Shown here: positions 9,306-18,260 of the stretch, piece after piece
How the letters are laid out: the number at the start of each line of letters is the position of its first letter
Position numbering within the stretch: the first letter of the stretch is position 1
Source of the DNA: Acinetobacter apis
GTDB lineage: Bacteria; Pseudomonadota; Gammaproteobacteria; Pseudomonadales; Moraxellaceae
NCBI RefSeq assembly: GCF_900197575.1
Contig: NZ_FZLN01000002.1
Span: 248,001 to 312,000 of the forward strand
Length of the DNA stretch: 64,000 nt
Direction of reading: 5' to 3'
Translations under genes and position numbers: made by a program
The notes under the pieces: model-generated
What the model was told of the DNA's origin: nothing
Database searches by the model: none
Seen by the model: only the letters and a program-made list of their open reading frames with translations

Positions 9306-9785
9306 TTATTTACCTAATTTTTTACGAACAAATAATTTGGCTTGTTTGAATTGGCGCTCAACGTTCTTAGGTAGCTTTGGTGGCAATAAACGCATTAATT
9401 TGCTAAACCACACTAAAATGCTTTGGTCGCCATCAATTTTAATAGAACCATCTTTGATGCCTGCGATGAATACTGACGGATCGCCTTTAAGTAAGGTTTT
9501 TACGCCATAATCACTGTCTTTAAAAATTAAAGTAAAGTCAGCGTCTTTGTTTAACCCAGGCTCACTGTCCACTTTATCTTTATTAATGATAATTTGACGT
9601 GCCATACCATTTTCAGCACAAATTTGAATCTTCAACTGACGATCATGTACAAGCTCTATAAATTTTGGGCTTGTTTTTGCCAATTGCTTCATGCGTAACA
9701 CCATCCCCACAGTGGTTAAATCAAGTGGATCGGTACTTACATTCACTAAAGGTAATTTTACGACAGGAATCGCAGAAAGATTCAT
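9306..9785 (-). CDS. SCP2 sterol-carrier-like domain protein
   Basis: A single SCP2-like domain protein of about 159 residues. The segment DADFTLIFKDSDYGVKTLL followed by GDPSVFIAGIKDGSIKIDGD is the classic lipid-binding SCP2 core. The C-terminal tail is basic (KQAKLFVRKKLGK). There is no signal peptide, so it is probably cytoplasmic. Stand-alone SCP2 proteins bind hydrophobic ligands; some are linked to ubiquinone synthesis (UbiJ/UbiT), but nothing here shows that role. The start is uncertain: AGGCG lies 10 bases before the ATG at 9785 and 4 before the ATG at 9791. Confidence 0.75.
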   Translation of the reverse strand: MNLSAIPVVKLPLVNVSTDPLDLTTVGMVLRMKQLAKTSPKFIELVHDRQLKIQICAENGMARQIIINKDKVDSEPGLNKDADFTLIFKDSDYGVKTLLKGDPSVFIAGIKDGSIKIDGDQSILVWFSKLMRLLPPKLPKNVERQFKQAKLFVRKKLGK

Positions 9786-9886
9786 TTGCATTTCGCCTAT
9801 TGTCATTTTCAAAACGTGATACATCCTATCACAGCTCAAACAATCTCCTAGCTCAAGCTGTCATACTTTGTAACTTTTTTTAAATG

Positions 9887-9920
9887 AAAAAGCGGCGTAT
9901 ATGAAATACGCCGCTTTAAA
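9887..9920 (-). terminator. terminator after the 105-residue membrane protein gene
   Basis: Stem AAAGCGGCGTAT / ATACGCCGCTTT (9889-9900 and 9906-9917) with a 5-base loop. On the minus strand it is followed by a T-rich stretch. It insulates the SCP2-type gene from the membrane protein gene upstream. Confidence 0.8.
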
Positions 9921-9936
9921 TACTTATGATGCGTTG

Positions 9937-10254
9937 TTATTTTTCATCATCATAAATTGGTGTGTGTTCAATTAATTGACGATTCGCAAGCTGTTGTTGC
10001 TCTAAACGGCCCAACCGTAACAAAGCAAAGAGCAATCCAAGCATGACCACGCTGATTGCAGCCAAGTACGAATAAAGCAATGACCATTGAAAAATAGACT
10101 CCACGCCAAAGCGGAGCATTTCAATTCCACCCCAAAACACCATACCAGCAAACATAAACCCAAGCCAATGACGATATGGTGAAAAGAAAACAGCGATCAA
10201 TGCAATCAGAATCAGGCTAAACCCTAAAACACTCGCAAAACTAACTGTTAACAT
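9937..10254 (-). CDS. three-helix membrane protein of unknown function
   Basis: A 105-residue protein starting MLTVSFASVL, with three hydrophobic segments (about residues 5-25, 30-47 and 55-80) and a polar, charged C-terminal tail (about 82-105, ending YDDEK). The start at 10254 is supported by a strong GGAGG seven bases upstream; the longer frame to 10344 lacks this. The gene stands alone with its own terminator. I do not recognise a named family. Confidence 0.75.
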   Translation of the reverse strand: MLTVSFASVLGFSLILIALIAVFFSPYRHWLGFMFAGMVFWGGIEMLRFGVESIFQWSLLYSYLAAISVVMLGLLFALLRLGRLEQQQLANRQLIEHTPIYDDEK

Positions 10255-10657
10255 AATGCAACCTCCATCAATCACATTGTGTGAATGACATATGCGATAA
10301 ACGATTATCCCAAACAGATCAGCGATACATTTCACATCTTCCATGTACAGCGTATTGCTTGATTGATGTTTCCATATTATTCAAAAAATGTGGAAAACAA
10401 TAGTCGATTTTTCACCTTAGACGACGCATTTTGTCGCGATAATCACTTGTCATTACACTTTTGTTTTGGTGCTTTTTGAGCAATAGAAGTCTACTCATGG
10501 CTTCGCGTGTCATTACAAATAAATACCCAATTTTTACCGATAAAATAATTATTTTATGAAAAAAAAGGTTTAATTTTATCGGTTTTTCCCCTGAACAGTA
10601 GTTTATGCAGAAATGTGATAACTAGGCGATATAAAAGCCATATTTGTTGCTGTTGTT
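10255..10657. other. 403-bp intergenic region with overlapping hairpins
   Basis: No open frame here is convincing. It should hold the promoter of the membrane protein gene and the 3' end of the serB transcript. The notable structure is ACCGATAAAAT (10536-10546) pairing with ATTTTATCGGT (10573-10583). The left arm overlaps a perfect 18-bp AT palindrome at 10540-10557, so the two structures exclude each other. On the plus strand the outer stem is followed by five T residues. Confidence 0.6.
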
Positions 10658-11584
10658 TTAAAATTCATTCAACACCAATGCCAATACGCCATCTAACCCC
10701 ACATGCGAAATCGCATATTGTGCTTGTGAGCGAACCAATGGCTTCGCGTGATATGCCACCCCAATTCCTGCTGCTGACAGCATTGGTAAATCATTTGCGC
10801 CATCACCCACTGTGATGGTTTGTTCTAAGGTTAAATTCAGACGTGTCGCCAAAGTATTTAACAGTTCAGCTTTACGTTCAGCATCAACAATCTGCCCCAC
10901 AACCTCCCCTGTCACAACCCCATTTTGAATATCTAAGGTGTTGGCATGGACTTCATCAATACCGAGTTTTTTCTGTAAGAACTCTGCAAAGTACTGAAAC
11001 CCACCTGAAAAAATTGCGGTATGAAAACCTTGTGCTTTTAAAGTGGTGATTAAATGTTGCGCTCCTTCATTGATGGTTAGGCGATCAGCAATTTTTGCCA
11101 ATACATTTGCATCTAAACCTTTTAACAATGCAACACGAGCACGAAAGCTTTGCTGAAAGTCGAGCTCGCCTTGCATGGCACGTTCAGTAATTTCTGCTAC
11201 TTGCTCACCAATTCCTGCCTCTTTCGCCAATTCATCAATCACTTCTTGACCAATTAAGGTTGAATCCATATCAAAACAAATTAAGCCATGCGAAATATTA
11301 CGCTGCACTTGAGGTTGTATGAATACATCAAGCTCATATTGATCAGCCAGTGCTAAGCTAATGATTCCAAGTTCAGTGGGTGAGCTACGCGAAGAAGTTA
11401 CATCTATACGCAACACGCTCAGTAAGCCATGACGCTCAATGGTTTCTGTTTGTTGTTGGTTAACGATCAGTCCTGCATGTTCTAATTCTGCTTTTACACG
11501 TTCAATATGATGTGCTGTAATTGTTTTTGCCAACAAGATGACGGTATAGTCATGCTGTATAGATGGACTATGATTAGAATTCAT
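10658..11584 (-). CDS. serB: phosphoserine phosphatase
   Basis: Last step of serine biosynthesis: phosphoserine to serine. A HAD-superfamily enzyme with the nucleophile motif DMDSTLI, motif II serine in IFSGGF and motif IV GDGANDLPML. The first 100 or so residues form an ACT-like regulatory region (VILLAKTITAHHIERVKAEL). I use the ATG at 11584 (308 residues); the frame runs 11 codons further to 11617. It is divergent from an Smp/YtjB-like gene, the same arrangement as in E. coli. Confidence 0.95.
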   Translation of the reverse strand: MNSNHSPSIQHDYTVILLAKTITAHHIERVKAELEHAGLIVNQQQTETIERHGLLSVLRIDVTSSRSSPTELGIISLALADQYELDVFIQPQVQRNISHGLICFDMDSTLIGQEVIDELAKEAGIGEQVAEITERAMQGELDFQQSFRARVALLKGLDANVLAKIADRLTINEGAQHLITTLKAQGFHTAIFSGGFQYFAEFLQKKLGIDEVHANTLDIQNGVVTGEVVGQIVDAERKAELLNTLATRLNLTLEQTITVGDGANDLPMLSAAGIGVAYHAKPLVRSQAQYAISHVGLDGVLALVLNEF

Positions 11585-11836
11585 TTTATACGTTACTAAT
11601 TGGTTGCAATAGCACAATACTATCTTGCGCTTATGCTAAAGTTAAGGTTATTTTTTAAGATAAATAATAATATGTTGAATTTAGGTTCTCGTGCATTGTC
11701 AATTGTGCTGAGATTGCGTATAAAACAGCGTTTTGTACTGTAATGCAGCCATTCGTTACGATGAAGTTCACCTTCTGTCATTGCAACGTCTGACTTTGCC
11801 AACCATCAACACGAAAAATGAACTATATTGCTTTGG

Positions 11837-13099
11837 ATGTTTACTTTGAATGCACCTAGACAAGGGCTTTTTGCAAGCCTCCTGATTGTAAGTTTTGCAT
11901 TACAAACAGTTTTATTGGTTGTTGCAACAACACATCAATTACAAGAAAACCGTATGAGCCAAGGTCAACTCATGACCAGCCAAATGATTGCGGACAGTTT
12001 GCAAGAAATGAATCCACCCAATACGGTCTCTTTGGCACTGATTGCAAACCGTTATGCAACCAATCCAAGTGTTGCGTCTATTCGTATTTTAGACAACAGC
12101 AATCAAGTGCTTGCAACCAGTGGAATGGAACAAACACGAACAGGTGAGGTATTTTCACGTGATGCATTACAAAACGATCAAAAAGTTGGTCGTATTGAAG
12201 TCACACTGATTAAACCGAGCATTGGTGAAATTCTAAGGACTGAATGGCTAGCAATTGTTTTATCTTTTGTACTTTACTTGGTTTTATGGCTTGCTTATCG
12301 TGTGATTGCACGTCCAAGCCGCAGTGAATACCTTGCGCGTGTGAACCGTGAAATGACCTTGAAAAATGAAATTCAGGAACTCACCTTAGCACTTGAACAA
12401 GAAAAAAATCTGACCACACTCAGCCAAAACCTGCCTGAACAAGCAAAACCTGTGCTTAAAGCTGCTGTCAATGACACAGATCATGAACCAAGTGCTCAAC
12501 TGAATCAAAAAGCCATTGCACTGAATATTCAGTTTTATGATCCAAAACAACTTTTAAGCTCAGTCAGCCAATCGGTGGCTTTGTCTTACTTTAACTTGTG
12601 TCAGCTGTTTTTAAATAAAAGCATTGCGCTATGTGCTAAGCACTATCGCCTTGCTGAAGATGACTTTGTTTTAAAAGACAACTTCAGCGCAGAAGGAATC
12701 ACCCTCACCATTCAAGCAGAAACGTATAAAGCTGCAGAATGTTTATTGATGATTTCTTCGGTGTTTCAATTGCTCTCAGAAGTATTGTATAAACGCTATC
12801 GTGAAGAAAAACGTTTTGTGTTACAAACTCGCTCTGCCATTGCCAGTGCCGTGACGGAAATGAACCTTGAAGCAGAGCAAGCAGCAAGCCGTTTAACACC
12901 TGTGTTAAGTGCCAAAGAAAGCGCGGTATATATTAATCATAAACTTTTACGCGGTGCGACAGACTCTTACCATTTGTTGGCATTGCCTAACCCAAATAAC
13001 GTACTTACACGTCATTCATTTCTTATTAATGGCATGAATACAGAATGTGCTGAACTCGCACAACAGCTCAGAACAGATATATTAAAAAGTAAGAAGTAA
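11837..13099 (+). CDS. Smp/YtjB-like bitopic membrane protein
   Basis: A 420-residue protein with an N-terminal membrane helix (about 10-33), an extracytoplasmic domain of about 100 residues (SIRILDNSNQVLATSG resembles a small sensor fold), a second helix (about 138-157, AIVLSFVLYLVLWLAYRVI), a coiled-coil-prone stretch (NEIQELTLALEQEK) and a cytoplasmic C-terminal domain. The two-helix architecture and the position divergent from serB match E. coli Smp (YtjB), whose function is poorly defined. The first start in the frame is TTG at 11828; the ATG at 11837 is preferred. A strong terminator follows. Confidence 0.7.
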   Translation: MFTLNAPRQGLFASLLIVSFALQTVLLVVATTHQLQENRMSQGQLMTSQMIADSLQEMNPPNTVSLALIANRYATNPSVASIRILDNSNQVLATSGMEQTRTGEVFSRDALQNDQKVGRIEVTLIKPSIGEILRTEWLAIVLSFVLYLVLWLAYRVIARPSRSEYLARVNREMTLKNEIQELTLALEQEKNLTTLSQNLPEQAKPVLKAAVNDTDHEPSAQLNQKAIALNIQFYDPKQLLSSVSQSVALSYFNLCQLFLNKSIALCAKHYRLAEDDFVLKDNFSAEGITLTIQAETYKAAECLLMISSVFQLLSEVLYKRYREEKRFVLQTRSAIASAVTEMNLEAEQAASRLTPVLSAKESAVYINHKLLRGATDSYHLLALPNPNNVLTRHSFLINGMNTECAELAQQLRTDILKSKK

Positions 13100-13112
13100 A
13101 TCATTTTTAAAT

Positions 13113-13142
13113 CAAAAAAAGCTCATATTTGAGCTTTTTTTG
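13113..13142 (+). terminator. rho-independent terminator after the Smp-like gene
   Basis: Stem AAAAAAAGCTCA / TGAGCTTTTTTT with a short loop, running directly into a T tract. Confidence 0.9.
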
Positions 13143-13346
13143 ATCGTATTTAGATTAAATTGCCTAATTTTCCAACAATATTTGCAATCTTGATGCCATG
13201 TGATAATGCGGACAAATACATCTCTTCTCTTTTCATCGTTATGATTTTACTTTATTGTAAATATATGGCCATCACCGCTTGTTGAACCACTGCACAGACA
13301 GGGTTAAACAGGCTCAGAATCGATTTAAAATAAACAATTAACGCGC

Positions 13347-13365
13347 TTTGCGTAATACACGCAAA
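13347..13365 (+). promoter_or_regulatory. small hairpin in the ribB leader
   Basis: TTTGCGT-AATAC-ACGCAAA forms a 7-bp stem ending 17 bases before the ribB ATG and just before its AGGG ribosome site. It could tune translation initiation. The leader (13143-13382) shows none of the conserved blocks of an FMN riboswitch. Confidence 0.35.
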
Positions 13366-13382
13366 CGGGTGCAGGGAAACAG

Positions 13383-14504
13383 ATGTCACTCAATACCGTA
13401 GAAGAACTCATCGAAGATATTCGTGCAGGTAAAATGGTCATTCTCATGGATGACGAAGACCGTGAAAATGAAGGCGATCTTGTGATGGCGGCAACCCATG
13501 TCCGTGCAGCAGATATTAACTTTATGATCACCCATGCACGAGGGCTTGTTTGTCTAACTTTAAGTAAAGCACGCTGTCAGCAATTAAATTTACCTTTAAT
13601 GGTCGATCAAAACGGCGCACAACACGGCACAAACTTCACCCTATCGATTGAAGCTGTTGATGGTATTACCACAGGTATTTCTGCGGCTGAACGTGCGCAT
13701 ACCATTCAAACTGCTGTTGCACCGCATGCGAAGCCTGCCGATATTGTACAGCCAGGTCATATCTTTCCGTTGATGGCACAACCAGGTGGTGTTTTACACC
13801 GTGCAGGACATACAGAAGCAGGCTCAGATTTATCACGTTTAGCAGGTTTAGAGCCTGCATCTGTGATTTGTGAAATCATTAATGATGATGGCACAATGGC
13901 CCGTCGACCAGATTTAGAAAAATTTGCCGAGAAACATGGCTTAAAAATTGGTACAATCGCTGACCTGATTCATTACCGCATGACCAATGAGCAAACGGTT
14001 GAACGTTTAAGCCAAGAAACCATTGAAACTGAATACGGTGTGTTCGAGTTATATCGCTATAAAGAACATGGCACCACCGAAGTTCATCTTGCATTAGTGA
14101 AAGGTGAGCCGAAAGATGGAATTACCACTGTTCGCGTTCATGGCTTTAACCCAACACGTGATTTAATTAAGCTGAAAAAGCAATCGAATGAAGCCGCTTG
14201 GAGTTTAGATCAAGCCCTTCAATATATTGCCCAAAGCGAACGTGGTATTTTTGTGTGGATTGGTCAAAAACATTTATTGGATTTAGGTCAAGCATTAAAT
14301 ACCTTAACCACGCCAAAAATTGCCAAATCAAATGCAGATTTGTCAAAACAATACCAAAATACAGGTGTTGGGGCGCAAATTTTACGTGATTTAGGGGTGG
14401 AGAAAATGAAGCTGCTTAGCTCACCACTCCGCTTTAATGCACTATCTGGCTTTAATTTAGAAGTTGTAGAATATATTTCTGCTGACTCATCTACTGAGAA
14501 ATAA
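13383..14504 (+). CDS. ribB: 3,4-dihydroxy-2-butanone 4-phosphate synthase with a degenerate RibA-like C-terminal domain
   Basis: Makes the four-carbon precursor of riboflavin from ribulose 5-phosphate. The N-terminal 205 residues contain all RibB hallmarks: [25 protein letters not shown] and HRAGHTEA. The C-terminal 165 residues align in layout with GTP cyclohydrolase II (RibA) but contain no cysteine at all, so the zinc site (C-x2-GD...RCDCG) is missing and this half should not be a cyclohydrolase. Similar hybrids occur in other gamma-proteobacteria that carry a separate ribA. AGGG lies 6 bases before the ATG. It starts the ribB-ribH-nusB-thiL-pgpA operon. Confidence 0.93.
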   Translation: MSLNTVEELIEDIRAGKMVILMDDEDRENEGDLVMAATHVRAADINFMITHARGLVCLTLSKARCQQLNLPLMVDQNGAQHGTNFTLSIEAVDGITTGISAAERAHTIQTAVAPHAKPADIVQPGHIFPLMAQPGGVLHRAGHTEAGSDLSRLAGLEPASVICEIINDDGTMARRPDLEKFAEKHGLKIGTIADLIHYRMTNEQTVERLSQETIETEYGVFELYRYKEHGTTEVHLALVKGEPKDGITTVRVHGFNPTRDLIKLKKQSNEAAWSLDQALQYIAQSERGIFVWIGQKHLLDLGQALNTLTTPKIAKSNADLSKQYQNTGVGAQILRDLGVEKMKLLSSPLRFNALSGFNLEVVEYISADSSTEK

Positions 14505-14515
14505 TAGAGGTTGTT

Positions 14516-14986
14516 ATGGCTATTCGCCGTATTGAAGGTTTAATGCATCTTGCTGGCGAAGGTCGCTATGCAATTTTGGTCGGACGTTTTAACAGTTTTG
14601 TGGTAGAGCACTTGCTTGAAGGTGCAATTGACACATTAAAACGTCACGGTGTTGCGGAAGAGAATATTACTGTTGTTCATGCACCTGGTGCATGGGAACT
14701 TCCTGTTGTTGCTAAAAAATTGGCAGCAACATCATCTTATGATGCCATTATCGCGCTGGGTGCTGTTATTCGTGGCAGTACACCTCATTTTGAGTTTGTT
14801 GCTGGTGAATGTGCAAAAGGGCTAGGTGTGGTCGGTTTAAATACAGGCCTTCCTATTATCAATGGTGTACTGACCACAGACAGCATTGAACAAGCTATTG
14901 AGCGTTCAGGAACAAAAGCGGGCAATAAAGGGAGCGAGGCTGCCTTAACTGCCATTGAAATGGTTAACTTGTTAAAGGCAATTTAA
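14516..14986 (+). CDS. ribH: 6,7-dimethyl-8-ribityllumazine synthase
   Basis: Condenses the RibB product with the ribitylaminouracil intermediate to give lumazine, the direct riboflavin precursor; it normally assembles as a multimeric shell. At 156 residues it has standard length. Visible motifs: [41 protein letters not shown] and [20 protein letters not shown] lies 6 bases before the ATG. It is 11 bases downstream of ribB and 3 upstream of nusB. Confidence 0.97.
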   Translation: MAIRRIEGLMHLAGEGRYAILVGRFNSFVVEHLLEGAIDTLKRHGVAEENITVVHAPGAWELPVVAKKLAATSSYDAIIALGAVIRGSTPHFEFVAGECAKGLGVVGLNTGLPIINGVLTTDSIEQAIERSGTKAGNKGSEAALTAIEMVNLLKAI

Positions 14987-14989
14987 TCG

Positions 14990-15433
14990 ATGTCACAAAC
15001 ATTACAGGCAGCGTATGCTGCAAAACGTAAAGCCCGTCGCTTTGCTGTACAAGGGATTTATGAATGGCAAATGACGCATAACCCTGCCCATCAAATTGAA
15101 GCACGTACCCGTGCTGAAAATGCGATGCACAAAGTTGACTTAAATTACTACCATGAACTGCTCACTGAAGTGATTGCAGATCATCAAGCACTTGACCTAT
15201 TGTTGGCAGATGTCTTAGACCGTGATTTAGATTTACTTGATGGTGTAGAACGTGCAACCTTACGTTTAGGTGCATATGAGCTACGCAATCATGTTGAAAT
15301 CCCATATCGCGTGGTTTTAGATGAAGCCATTGAATTGGCAAAACACTTTGGTGGTGCAGACAGTCACAAGTACATCAATGGTGTACTTGATCGTTTAGCG
15401 CAGAATTTGCGTCAAGCAGAAAAACAAGCGTAA
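14990..15433 (+). CDS. nusB: transcription antitermination factor NusB
   Basis: Binds the boxA RNA with NusE (S10) for rRNA antitermination. An all-helical 147-residue protein with the characteristic N-terminal [18 protein letters not shown], the central [16 protein letters not shown] and the C-terminal [19 protein letters not shown] and [11 protein letters not shown]. It sits three bases after ribH, as in many proteobacteria. Confidence 0.97.
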   Translation: MSQTLQAAYAAKRKARRFAVQGIYEWQMTHNPAHQIEARTRAENAMHKVDLNYYHELLTEVIADHQALDLLLADVLDRDLDLLDGVERATLRLGAYELRNHVEIPYRVVLDEAIELAKHFGGADSHKYINGVLDRLAQNLRQAEKQA

Positions 15434-15446
15434 AACGGACGAGTTC

Positions 15447-16370
15447 ATGGCCGAATTTTCAATTATTGATCGATATTTCAAAAAAAATATTGTTCAGCAA
15501 CAAGATGTCATCTTAGGCATTGGTGATGATTCGGCTCTGATCTCACCACCTTTGCATCAGCAATTGGTGGTATGTACAGATACATTAGTGTCTGGACGCC
15601 ATTTTCCAGTCGATACCAGTGCACATGCCATTGGCTGGAAAAGCGTTGCGGTCAATTTGTCTGACATTGCCGCAATGGGCGCTAAGCCACATAGTATTTT
15701 ATTGGCTTTAACCCTCCCCGCTATTGACCATGAATGGCTCGAATCATTTTGCCAAGGGCTATTTGACTGCTGTGCGCCATACCAAGTTGACTTAATTGGT
15801 GGCGATACCACGCAAGGGCCGCATTTAACCATCACCGTCACTGCAATGGGCTGGGTCGAATCTGGTCAAGCCATTACGCGCTCAGGGGCGCAGGTTGGCG
15901 ACTACATTGTGGTTAGTGGCCAATTAGGCGATGCTGCTTTTGCTTTAGCACATCCTAATCACCCATTAAGACAACGCTTAGACTACCCAACACCACGCTG
16001 TGAACTTGGCCAGCAATTGGTGTCTTTGGCATCAAGCATGATCGATATTTCAGACGGGCTTTGCCAAGATTTAAGCCATATTTTACAAGCATCTCATGTG
16101 GGTGCAGATATTTATCTTGAAAGTTTACCCATTGATTCAGCATTACATGACTTGCCACTGACTGAGCAATGGCAATATGCTTTAGCCGGCGGTGATGACT
16201 ATGAATTATGCTTTACCATTTCGCCTCAGCACTATGAAAAATTATGTCAATTGACAACATCTCCTGCTTTCACTGTGATTGGACAAATTCAATCTAAATT
16301 AGGCTTGAATTTTATGCATCATCAACAAAAGCAAATGTTAGATCTACGTGGATACCAACATTTTGCCTAA
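15447..16370 (+). CDS. thiL: thiamine-monophosphate kinase
   Basis: Phosphorylates thiamine monophosphate to the active cofactor thiamine diphosphate. A 307-residue PurM-like kinase with the N-terminal metal/ATP site GIGDDSALI, VNLSDIAAMGA, LIGGDTTQGP, MIDISDGLCQDL and AGGDDYELCFT. It overlaps pgpA by 23 bases, so the two are coupled. Confidence 0.96.
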   Translation: MAEFSIIDRYFKKNIVQQQDVILGIGDDSALISPPLHQQLVVCTDTLVSGRHFPVDTSAHAIGWKSVAVNLSDIAAMGAKPHSILLALTLPAIDHEWLESFCQGLFDCCAPYQVDLIGGDTTQGPHLTITVTAMGWVESGQAITRSGAQVGDYIVVSGQLGDAAFALAHPNHPLRQRLDYPTPRCELGQQLVSLASSMIDISDGLCQDLSHILQASHVGADIYLESLPIDSALHDLPLTEQWQYALAGGDDYELCFTISPQHYEKLCQLTTSPAFTVIGQIQSKLGLNFMHHQQKQMLDLRGYQHFA

Positions 16371-16860
16371 ATCAAAAATTCAGTTTTCCCAATATTCTTT
16401 TTACCATCGCTTCATTTTATTTTTAGGGGTTGGTCTTGGTTCGGGACTTGCGCCCAAAGCACCTGGCACCTTTGGCTCATTATTTATTCTTGTTTTAATT
16501 CCACTTTGGTTATGGTGCGGTTTTTATCTTTCATTCGCACTCATCACCATCATGTCAATGGTTGGCTTTTACATTTGTGGTCACAGTGCCAAACTCATGA
16601 ATGTTCATGATGATGGACGCATCGTTTGGGATGAATTTGCAGGACAATCCATTGCACTGTTGCCTTTAATCTATTTTAATATCGTCACGGTACAATGGGT
16701 CATTATCGCATTTTTGTTATTTCGATTATTCGATATTTGGAAACCATGGCCAATTTCGATTGCAGATGAAAAATTGGTAGGCGGATTAGGGATTATGCTT
16801 GATGACCTGATGGCAGGAATTTGGGCAGCGCTGTGTATCATTATTTATTTTTTGGTTTAA
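16348..16860 (+). CDS. pgpA: phosphatidylglycerophosphatase A
   Basis: Dephosphorylates phosphatidylglycerophosphate to phosphatidylglycerol in the inner membrane. A 170-residue protein with GLGSGLAPKAPGTFGSL near the N terminus, the acidic motif IVWDEFAGQ and several hydrophobic helices; GGLGIMLDDLMAG lies near the C terminus. Translation starts within the last codons of thiL (overlap of 23 bases). The first ATG in frame is used. Confidence 0.94.
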   Translation: MDTNILPKSKIQFSQYSFYHRFILFLGVGLGSGLAPKAPGTFGSLFILVLIPLWLWCGFYLSFALITIMSMVGFYICGHSAKLMNVHDDGRIVWDEFAGQSIALLPLIYFNIVTVQWVIIAFLLFRLFDIWKPWPISIADEKLVGGLGIMLDDLMAGIWAALCIIIYFLV

Positions 16861-16881
16861 ATCCAATGAAATAGGGTTATT

Positions 16882-18243
16882 ATGTCAACTACTGTTATTA
16901 TTCTTGCTGCAGGTAAAGGTACTCGCATGCGCTCAAGCCTTCCAAAGGTACTTCAACCTTTGGCTGGACAGCCCCTACTTGGTCATGTTGTCCAAACAGC
17001 AAAAGCATTACAAGCCCATCAAATCATCACCATTTATGGCCATGAAGGCCAACGCGTCAAAGATGCATTCCAACAAGAAGACATCCAATGGGTTGAACAA
17101 AAAGAACAATTGGGTACAGGACATGCTGTACAAATGGTATTGCCTGTTTTACCACAAGATGGCTATTCATTAATTTTGTATGGCGATGTGCCACTTGTCA
17201 GCAAAAAGACCTTAGACCAACTTGTTCGCGCAACAGCAACATCAGGCATTGGTATGATTACACTCAATGTTGCTGATCCAACAGGTTATGGCCGTATAGT
17301 CCGTAAAAATGGCGCGATTCAAGCCATTGTTGAACATAAAGATGCATCTGATGAAGAACGTCAAATTCAAGAAATTAACACTGGCATTTATTGTGTAAGC
17401 AACGCGAAACTGCATGAATGGCTACCTAAACTGTCCAATCATAATGTTCAAGGCGAATATTATTTAACCGACATTGTTGCCATGGCCGTTCAAGATGGAT
17501 TAAGCACAGCATCTATTCAGCCTGAACAAGCATTTGAAGTTGAAGGTGTAAATGATCGTATTCAATTGGCTGCCCTTGAACGTGAATATCAACGTCAACA
17601 AGCCAAACAACTCATGCAACAAGGGGTTGCTTTTGCAGATCCTGAGCGTTTTGATTTACGTGGTTCACTCAAAGTCGGACAAGATGTATTTATTGACATC
17701 AACGTGATCATTGAAGGTGAATGTGAAATTGGTGATCATGTCGTGATTGGTGCAGGCAGTATTTTAAAAAATACCTGTATTGCTGCACATACCCAAGTCC
17801 AACCCTATAGTGTATTTGACCATGCTCAAGTCGGTAAAAATAACCGTATTGGACCATTTGCACGTTTAAGACCTGGCAGTGTACTTGCAGCAGATGTTCA
17901 TATTGGTAACTTTGTTGAAGTAAAAAATACACAGATTGGAGAGGCATCTAAAGCCAATCACTTCACGTATTTAGGTGATGCAGACATCGGCAAAGGCTGT
18001 AATATTGGTGCAGGTACCATCACATGCAATTATGATGGCGTCAACAAACACAAAACAACAATTGAACATTATGCATTTATTGGATCAAATTCTTCGCTTG
18101 TTGCTCCTGTTCATATCGGCACTTATGCAACTATAGGTGCAGGCTCCGTCATTACCCGTGATGTTAAAGCACACACGCTTGCTTTTGAACGTTCACAACA
18201 AACGGAAAAAACAAACTATCAACGTCCTCAAAAGACGCAATAA
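16882..18243 (+). CDS. glmU: bifunctional GlcNAc-1-P uridyltransferase / GlcN-1-P acetyltransferase
   Basis: Makes UDP-GlcNAc for peptidoglycan and LPS/LOS. The N-terminal pyrophosphorylase domain (about 1-230) has [17 protein letters not shown], and the C-terminal left-handed beta helix (about 250-450) has hexapeptide repeats and the acetyltransferase block [22 protein letters not shown]. Its 453 residues match the usual length (E. coli 456). It is 17 bases upstream of glmS, which supplies the pathway's hexosamine. Confidence 0.97.
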   Translation: MSTTVIILAAGKGTRMRSSLPKVLQPLAGQPLLGHVVQTAKALQAHQIITIYGHEGQRVKDAFQQEDIQWVEQKEQLGTGHAVQMVLPVLPQDGYSLILYGDVPLVSKKTLDQLVRATATSGIGMITLNVADPTGYGRIVRKNGAIQAIVEHKDASDEERQIQEINTGIYCVSNAKLHEWLPKLSNHNVQGEYYLTDIVAMAVQDGLSTASIQPEQAFEVEGVNDRIQLAALEREYQRQQAKQLMQQGVAFADPERFDLRGSLKVGQDVFIDINVIIEGECEIGDHVVIGAGSILKNTCIAAHTQVQPYSVFDHAQVGKNNRIGPFARLRPGSVLAADVHIGNFVEVKNTQIGEASKANHFTYLGDADIGKGCNIGAGTITCNYDGVNKHKTTIEHYAFIGSNSSLVAPVHIGTYATIGAGSVITRDVKAHTLAFERSQQTEKTNYQRPQKTQ

Positions 18244-18260
18244 AAATACAAGGAAATTAT

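Noticed and set aside
13143-13382. FMN riboswitch before ribB
   Set aside because: The conserved G-rich blocks and closing stems of the FMN aptamer are absent; only a 7-bp hairpin is seen.
18244-18260. glmS ribozyme
   Set aside because: Only 17 bases separate glmU from glmS, far too short.
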